This document shows, piece by piece, positions 6,151 through 9,743 of a stretch of 9,743 nt of DNA. Each line of letters starts with the position of its first letter. Position 1 is the first letter of the stretch. A program made the position numbers and the translations under genes. Location of the stretch: the NCBI GenBank assembly GCA_014380205.1, contig JACMKH010000181.1:1-9743 (forward strand), read 5' to 3'. Source of the stretch: Sphingomonadaceae bacterium. Its GTDB lineage: Bacteria; Pseudomonadota; Alphaproteobacteria; Sphingomonadales; Sphingomonadaceae. A model generated the notes under the pieces. It worked only from the letters and a program-made list of their open reading frames with translations, was not told where the DNA came from and did no database searches.

Positions 6151-9039
6151 ATGGGATTTGAAGGCTTGGATTTCTCCGCCGTCGAGGGCGTGAGTCCGTC
6201 CTTCGTCGAGGCGCTCTACGGCCGCTACCGCAGGGACCCGGCCAGCGTCGAGCAAAGCTGGCGCACGTTCTTCGAGGGGCTCCAGGAAAGCGCGACCGGC
6301 CCGAGCTGGAAGCGCGCGGGCTGGCCGCTGGTCGCGACCGATCCGCTCAGCGACGGACTCGACCCCACCACCCAGACCATCGAAAGCCCCGTCGCACGCG
6401 CCGCCGCCGCCGAGCTGGGTCCGCTTACCGACGAGGCCGTCGCGCGCGCCGCCGCCGATTCGATCCGCGCGATGATGCTGATCCGCACCTATCGCGTGCG
6501 CGGCCATCTCGCCGCCAACCTCGATCCGCTGGGCCTCATGCGACGCGAGCTCCCCGCCGACCTCACTCCCGAGTTCCACGGCTTTTCGGCCGATGAGCTC
6601 GACAAGACCGTCTATCTCGGCGGCTTCCTCGGGCTCGAAACCGCGACCGTCAACGAGATCGTCGACATCCTGCGCGAGAACTACTGCGGCAACGTCGGCC
6701 TCGAATATATGCACATCAACGACCTGGACGAGCGCCGCTTCCTCCAAGACCGGATGGAGGGCCGCGACGCCGCGATCAGCTTTACCCCCGAGGGCAAGCA
6801 GGCGATCCTGCGCAAGGTGATCGAGGCCGAGCAATGGGAGGCGTTCCTCGGCCGCAAATATGTCGGCACCAAGCGCTTCGGGCTCGACGGCGGCGAATCG
6901 ATGATCCCCGCGCTCGAGGCGGTGATCAAATACGGCGGGCAGTACGGCGCGACCGAGCTCGTCTTCGGCATGGCGCATCGCGGGCGCTTGAACGTGCTCG
7001 CGACGGTGATGGCCAAGCCCTATCGCGCGATCTTCCACGAGTTCGCGGGCGGATCGGCCAATCCCGAGGATGTCGGCGGGTCGGGCGATGTCAAATATCA
7101 TCTCGGCACCTCGACCGACCGCGAGTTCGAGGGGATCAGCGTCCATATGTCGCTCGTGCCCAACCCCTCGCATCTCGAGGCGGTCAACCCGGTCGTGCTC
7201 GGCAAGGCGCGCGCGCAGCAGATCTTTCATGACGACCTCGAGGAGCACAGCAAGGTCATTCCGGTGCTGCTCCACGGCGACGCGGCCTTCGCGGGGCAGG
7301 GCATCGTCTGGGAGTGCCTCGGCTTCTCGGGCATCCGCGGTTACAACACGGGCGGCTGCATCCACTTCGTCATCAACAACCAGATCGGCTTCACGACCAG
7401 CCCGCAGTTCGCGCGCTCCTCGCCCTACCCTTCCGATGTCGCGAAAGGCATCCAGGCGCCGATCCTCCACGTCAACGGCGACGACCCCGAAGCGGTGACC
7501 TTTGCGTGCAAGTTCGCCACGGAGTTCCGCCAGACCTTCGGCCGCGACGTCGTCATCGACATGTGGTGCTATCGCCGCTTCGGTCACAATGAGGGCGACG
7601 AGCCGAGCTTCACCCAGCCGCTGATGTACGCGAAGATCCGCAAGCATCCGCCCGTCTCCAAAATCTACGGCGAGCGGCTGATCGCCGAGGGGGTGGTCGA
7701 TCAGGCATGGATCGACGGGACGATCGAGCGCTTCAAGGCGCTGCTCGACGAGGAGTTTGAGGCGGGGCAGCACTATCTCCCCAACCGCGCCGACTGGTTC
7801 GGCGGACGGTGGTCGGGGCTCAGCAAGCCCGCCGATCCCGAGACCGCTCGGCGCGGCATCGTCTCGGGAGTTGAGGAGAAGGTGTTTCGCGCGATCGGGG
7901 AGACGCTGACGAGCGTTCCCGAGGGCTTTGCGATCCACAAGACATTGGAGCGCATCCTCGAGGCCAAGCGCGAGATGTTCGCGAGCGGCGAGGGCTTCGA
8001 CTGGGCGACCGCCGAGGCGCTCGCCTTCGGCACCTTGCTCCATGACGATTACGGCGTGCGCCTTTCGGGCCAGGATTCGGGGCGCGGCACCTTCAGCCAG
8101 CGCCACGCCGAATGGATCGATCAGGCGACCGGCGAGCGCCACGCGCCGCTCAGCACGGTCGAGGGCGGGCGCTTCGACGTGCTCAACAGCCCCTTGTCCG
8201 AGTTCGGCGTGCTCGGCTTCGAATATGGCTATGCGCTCGCCGACCCGATGACGCTGGTGCTGTGGGAGGCGCAGTTCGGCGATTTTGCCAATGGCGCGCA
8301 GGTGATGATCGATCAGTTCATCGCGTCGGGCGAGGCCAAGTGGCTGCGCGTCAACGGGCTCGTGCTGCTGCTCCCCCACGGCTACGAGGGCCAGGGCCCC
8401 GAGCACAGCTCGGCGCGGCTCGAGCGCTTCCTCCAGCTGTGCGCGGGCGACAATATGCAGGTCGTCAACGCGACCACGCCGGCGAACTATTTCCACCTGC
8501 TCCGCCGCCAGATGCTGCGGCCGTTCCGCAAACCCTTGGTCGTGATGACCCCCAAGTCGCTGCTCCGCCACAAGGCGGCTGTCTCCTCGCTCGATGCGTT
8601 CTTGGGCGAGAGCCATTTCATGCGGATCAAGTCCGATCCCGCCGCGCCCGACGACAAGGAGGTCAAGCGCCTCGTGCTGTGCTCGGGCAAGGTCGCCTAT
8701 GACCTGTTCGAGGCGCGCGACGCGGCGCGCGACGAGCACATCAGCATCGTCCGCATCGAGCAGCTCTACCCCTTCCCCGCCGAGCCGCTGATCGCGCGGC
8801 TCAAGAAGCTGACCAATCTCGAGACGGTGGTCTGGTGCCAGGAGGAGCCTAAGAACCAAGGCGCCTGGATGTTCGCGCGCGCCTATATCGAGGAATGCCT
8901 CGCGGCGGCCGGTGCCAAGCCTACACGGCCCGAATATGCGGGCCGCGAGCCGAGCGCCTCGCCCGCCACCGGCCTCGCCAAACGCCATCAGGCGCAGCAG
9001 CAGGCGCTAGTCGCCGCCGCGCTTGGCCATAGACCATGA
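6151..9039 (+). CDS. sucA: 2-oxoglutarate dehydrogenase E1 component (thiamine diphosphate-dependent)
   Basis: Decarboxylates 2-oxoglutarate and transfers the succinyl group to the lipoyl arm of E2, the first step of the TCA-cycle 2-oxoglutarate dehydrogenase complex (EC 1.2.4.2), in the cytoplasm. The 962-residue length is normal. ATG 6151 follows AAAGGA (6135-6140) with a 10-base spacer. The short N-terminal E2/E3-binding segment reads GLDFSAVEGVSPSFVEALYG. The thiamine domain has GMAHRGRL with H276, and the thiamine motif GDAAFAGQG (G376-D377) to NNQIGF (N409-N410). RFGHNEGDEP has H479 and E481. The second, transketolase-like half has WEAQFGDFANGAQ (705-717), with E706 as the likely cofactor-activating glutamate, and HGYEGQGPEHSSAR (743-756) with H752. 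The C-terminal part carries TPKSLLRH and EQLYPFP. All expected catalytic residues are present. The final residues HRP and the TGA stop lie wholly or partly within the hairpin repeat that starts at 9031. odhB follows after 137 bp, the usual order for this complex. Confidence 0.98.
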   Translation: MGFEGLDFSAVEGVSPSFVEALYGRYRRDPASVEQSWRTFFEGLQESATGPSWKRAGWPLVATDPLSDGLDPTTQTIESPVARAAAAELGPLTDEAVARAAADSIRAMMLIRTYRVRGHLAANLDPLGLMRRELPADLTPEFHGFSADELDKTVYLGGFLGLETATVNEIVDILRENYCGNVGLEYMHINDLDERRFLQDRMEGRDAAISFTPEGKQAILRKVIEAEQWEAFLGRKYVGTKRFGLDGGESMIPALEAVIKYGGQYGATELVFGMAHRGRLNVLATVMAKPYRAIFHEFAGGSANPEDVGGSGDVKYHLGTSTDREFEGISVHMSLVPNPSHLEAVNPVVLGKARAQQIFHDDLEEHSKVIPVLLHGDAAFAGQGIVWECLGFSGIRGYNTGGCIHFVINNQIGFTTSPQFARSSPYPSDVAKGIQAPILHVNGDDPEAVTFACKFATEFRQTFGRDVVIDMWCYRRFGHNEGDEPSFTQPLMYAKIRKHPPVSKIYGERLIAEGVVDQAWIDGTIERFKALLDEEFEAGQHYLPNRADWFGGRWSGLSKPADPETARRGIVSGVEEKVFRAIGETLTSVPEGFAIHKTLERILEAKREMFASGEGFDWATAEALAFGTLLHDDYGVRLSGQDSGRGTFSQRHAEWIDQATGERHAPLSTVEGGRFDVLNSPLSEFGVLGFEYGYALADPMTLVLWEAQFGDFANGAQVMIDQFIASGEAKWLRVNGLVLLLPHGYEGQGPEHSSARLERFLQLCAGDNMQVVNATTPANYFHLLRRQMLRPFRKPLVVMTPKSLLRHKAAVSSLDAFLGESHFMRIKSDPAAPDDKEVKRLVLCSGKVAYDLFEARDAARDEHISIVRIEQLYPFPAEPLIARLKKLTNLETVVWCQEEPKNQGAWMFARAYIEECLAAAGAKPTRPEYAGREPSASPATGLAKRHQAQQQALVAAALGHRP

Positions 9040-9083
9040 TTCACGTTTCAGGTTGAATCACCCTGAAACGTGAATCATGGTCT
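9031..9083. repeat. 22-bp perfect inverted repeat overlapping the sucA stop codon
   Basis: Arms 9031-9052 and 9062-9083 are perfect complements over 22 bp, with a 9-base loop (9053-9061, TTGAATCAC). The sucA stop TGA (9037-9039) lies inside the left arm, so the last two sense codons and the stop are part of the repeat. Each arm holds TGATTCACGTTTC or its complement. The arms and loop carry three GANTC sites (9038, 9055, 9072). The RNA hairpin would be very stable, but the bases after it (CATCATTGATAGG) are not a T-tract, so a classical intrinsic terminator is doubtful. More likely roles are a 3' stabiliser or processing site for sucA mRNA, or a palindromic mobile repeat inserted at the gene end. 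Confidence 0.85.
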
Positions 9084-9094
9084 CATCATTGATA

Positions 9095-9157
9095 GGAGCC
9101 TGATTCACGCTTCTCGGCGGAAGCGCAAAGCGCTTCCACCTTAAACGATCAGGCTCC
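9095..9157 (+). promoter_or_regulatory. Nested hairpin in the odhB leader with two alternative inner foldings
   Basis: The outer stem is a perfect 10-bp pairing of GGAGCCTGAT (9095-9104) with ATCAGGCTCC (9148-9157). Inside it, GGAAGCGC (9119-9126) pairs perfectly with GCGCTTCC (9130-9137) over an AAA loop, and two more pairs (9116-9117 with 9139-9140) extend it across a 1x1 mismatch. The same GAAGCG (9120-9125) can instead pair with the upstream CGCTTC (9108-9113) over a 6-base loop, so the two inner hairpins exclude each other. The structure ends 3 bases before the purine-rich odhB ribosome binding region (AAGGGAAGAA, about 9162-9171) and 19 bases before its ATG. It also starts with TGATTCACGCTTC (9101-9113), nearly the motif of the preceding hairpin. 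A role in odhB translation or mRNA processing is inferred from position; a palindromic repeat without regulatory function is the alternative. Confidence 0.6.
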
Positions 9158-9176
9158 GGCCAAGGGAAGAAATAGC

Positions 9177-9743
9177 ATGGCGACCGAGATCAAGGTTCCC
9201 GCGCTCGGCGAGTCGATCACCGAGGCGACGCTGGGCGAATGGCTCAAGCAGCCCGGCGAGGCGGTCGCCCGCGACGAGCCCGTCGCGAGCCTTGAGACCG
9301 ACAAGGTCGCGGTCGAGGTCAACGCCCCCGAGGCGGGCGCGATGGGCGCGCATCTGGTCGCCGTCGGAGACACCGTCGCGGTCGGCGCGGTGATGGCGAC
9401 TATCGAGAGCGGCGAGGAGGCTCAGCCGTCGATAAAGGTCGAGCCGGTGGCCAAGGCTGAGCCGCAGCAGGAAGTCGCGCCCGCAGCCGGGGATGCGCCC
9501 GCCGAGGAGCACGAGCCGCTCACGCTCTCCCCCGCGGTGCGCCGCCTCGTGCTCGAGCACGGCGTCGACCCTTCGAAGATTCACGGCACCGGCAAGGACG
9601 GCCGGCTGACCAAGGACGACGTCCTCGCCGCCGCCAAGGCGCAGGAAGGCGAGCCCGCCCGGCAGCCCGAAACCGCCGCTTCGCCGCCTCCTGCTGCTGC
9701 CGCTGAATCGCCGCCTCCGCCTCCGCCAAGCCAGACGGCGCCG
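9177..9743 (+). CDS. odhB: Dihydrolipoyllysine-residue succinyltransferase, E2 of 2-oxoglutarate dehydrogenase (N-terminal part, cut by window edge)
   Basis: E2 core of the 2-oxoglutarate dehydrogenase complex (EC 2.3.1.61, also called sucB). Its lipoyl arm takes the succinyl group from SucA and passes it to CoA. Start ATG 9177 follows a purine-rich region (AAGGGAAGAA). The 189 codons in the window cover the lipoyl domain (residues 2 to about 78, VPALGESITEATLGEW), with the lipoylated lysine K43 in ETDKVAVEV. An Ala/Pro/Glu-rich hinge runs from about 80 to 114. The peripheral subunit-binding domain covers about 117-153 (LSPAVRRLVLEHGVDPSKI, then GTGKDGRLTKDDVLAA), where E1 or E3 docks. A second Pro/Ala-rich hinge begins at about 154. 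The window ends in this hinge, so the catalytic domain is not visible. Cotranscription with sucA is likely from order and orientation, with the structured 137-bp spacer between them. Confidence 0.96.
   Translation, partial: MATEIKVPALGESITEATLGEWLKQPGEAVARDEPVASLETDKVAVEVNAPEAGAMGAHLVAVGDTVAVGAVMATIESGEEAQPSIKVEPVAKAEPQQEVAPAAGDAPAEEHEPLTLSPAVRRLVLEHGVDPSKIHGTGKDGRLTKDDVLAAAKAQEGEPARQPETAASPPPAAAAESPPPPPPSQTAP

Noticed and set aside
6064..8988. 974-codon open frame on the minus strand opposite sucA
   Set aside because: It is a mirror of the strongly G/C-biased sucA frame; its product is low-complexity (rich in Arg, Ala, Glu, Leu, His) with no recognisable domain, while the plus frame has every E1 motif.
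9655..9743. Repetitive GCC/CCG-rich stretch at the right edge
   Set aside because: Codes for the Pro/Ala-rich flexible hinge expected in E2 proteins; no exact tandem repeat beyond codon repetition.
1..9743. CRISPR arrays, tRNA or rRNA genes, transposase genes, phage attachment sites
   Set aside because: Looked for and not seen: no spaced direct repeats, no cloverleaf-like sequence, no transposase or integrase frame.

Overview
The window is high-GC DNA with strongly G/C-biased third codon positions. Gene content and style point to an alphaproteobacterium, most likely of the Sphingomonadales: a ~1,550-residue NAD-glutamate dehydrogenase of the GDH-180 type, the sucA-odhB pair, a sphingomonad-style palindromic intergenic repeat, and clustered GANTC sites of the kind methylated by CcrM. 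The taxonomic call is an inference.

Layout. Positions 1-4599 on the minus strand hold almost all of one giant NAD-specific glutamate dehydrogenase gene, with its C-terminus cut by the left edge. A 188-bp divergent intergenic region (4600-4787) follows. Positions 4788-5816 on the plus strand hold a zinc-dependent medium-chain alcohol dehydrogenase. Its frame is intact from a good ribosome binding site to a final TGA, except for one in-frame TGA at codon 38. Positions 5817-6150 are non-coding and contain a palindromic repeat element. Positions 6151-9039 encode the complete E1 subunit of 2-oxoglutarate dehydrogenase (sucA). The gap 9040-9176 is packed with inverted repeats, one of which supplies the sucA stop codon. 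Positions 9177-9743 encode the start of the E2 dihydrolipoyl succinyltransferase (odhB/sucB), cut by the right edge.

How the genes relate. Glutamate dehydrogenase turns glutamate into 2-oxoglutarate and ammonium. SucA and OdhB, with a lipoamide dehydrogenase not seen here, oxidise 2-oxoglutarate to succinyl-CoA. The two flanking units are therefore consecutive steps of glutamate catabolism into the TCA cycle, although they are divergently oriented and separated by the alcohol dehydrogenase. That gene has no obvious pathway link to its neighbours.

Most notable observation. The internal TGA of the alcohol dehydrogenase sits exactly at the catalytic-zinc cysteine (the C of the usual CxCGSDLW motif), the other ligands are present, and a hairpin can be drawn just downstream. 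A selenocysteine-for-cysteine zinc ligand is possible. A recent nonsense mutation or a sequencing error remains at least as likely. The second point of interest is the structured sucA-odhB junction: a 22-bp perfect hairpin overlapping the sucA stop, then a second nested hairpin with mutually exclusive foldings just before the odhB ribosome binding site. The two share a TGATTCACGyTTC motif, and the junction carries four GANTC sites within 69 bp.
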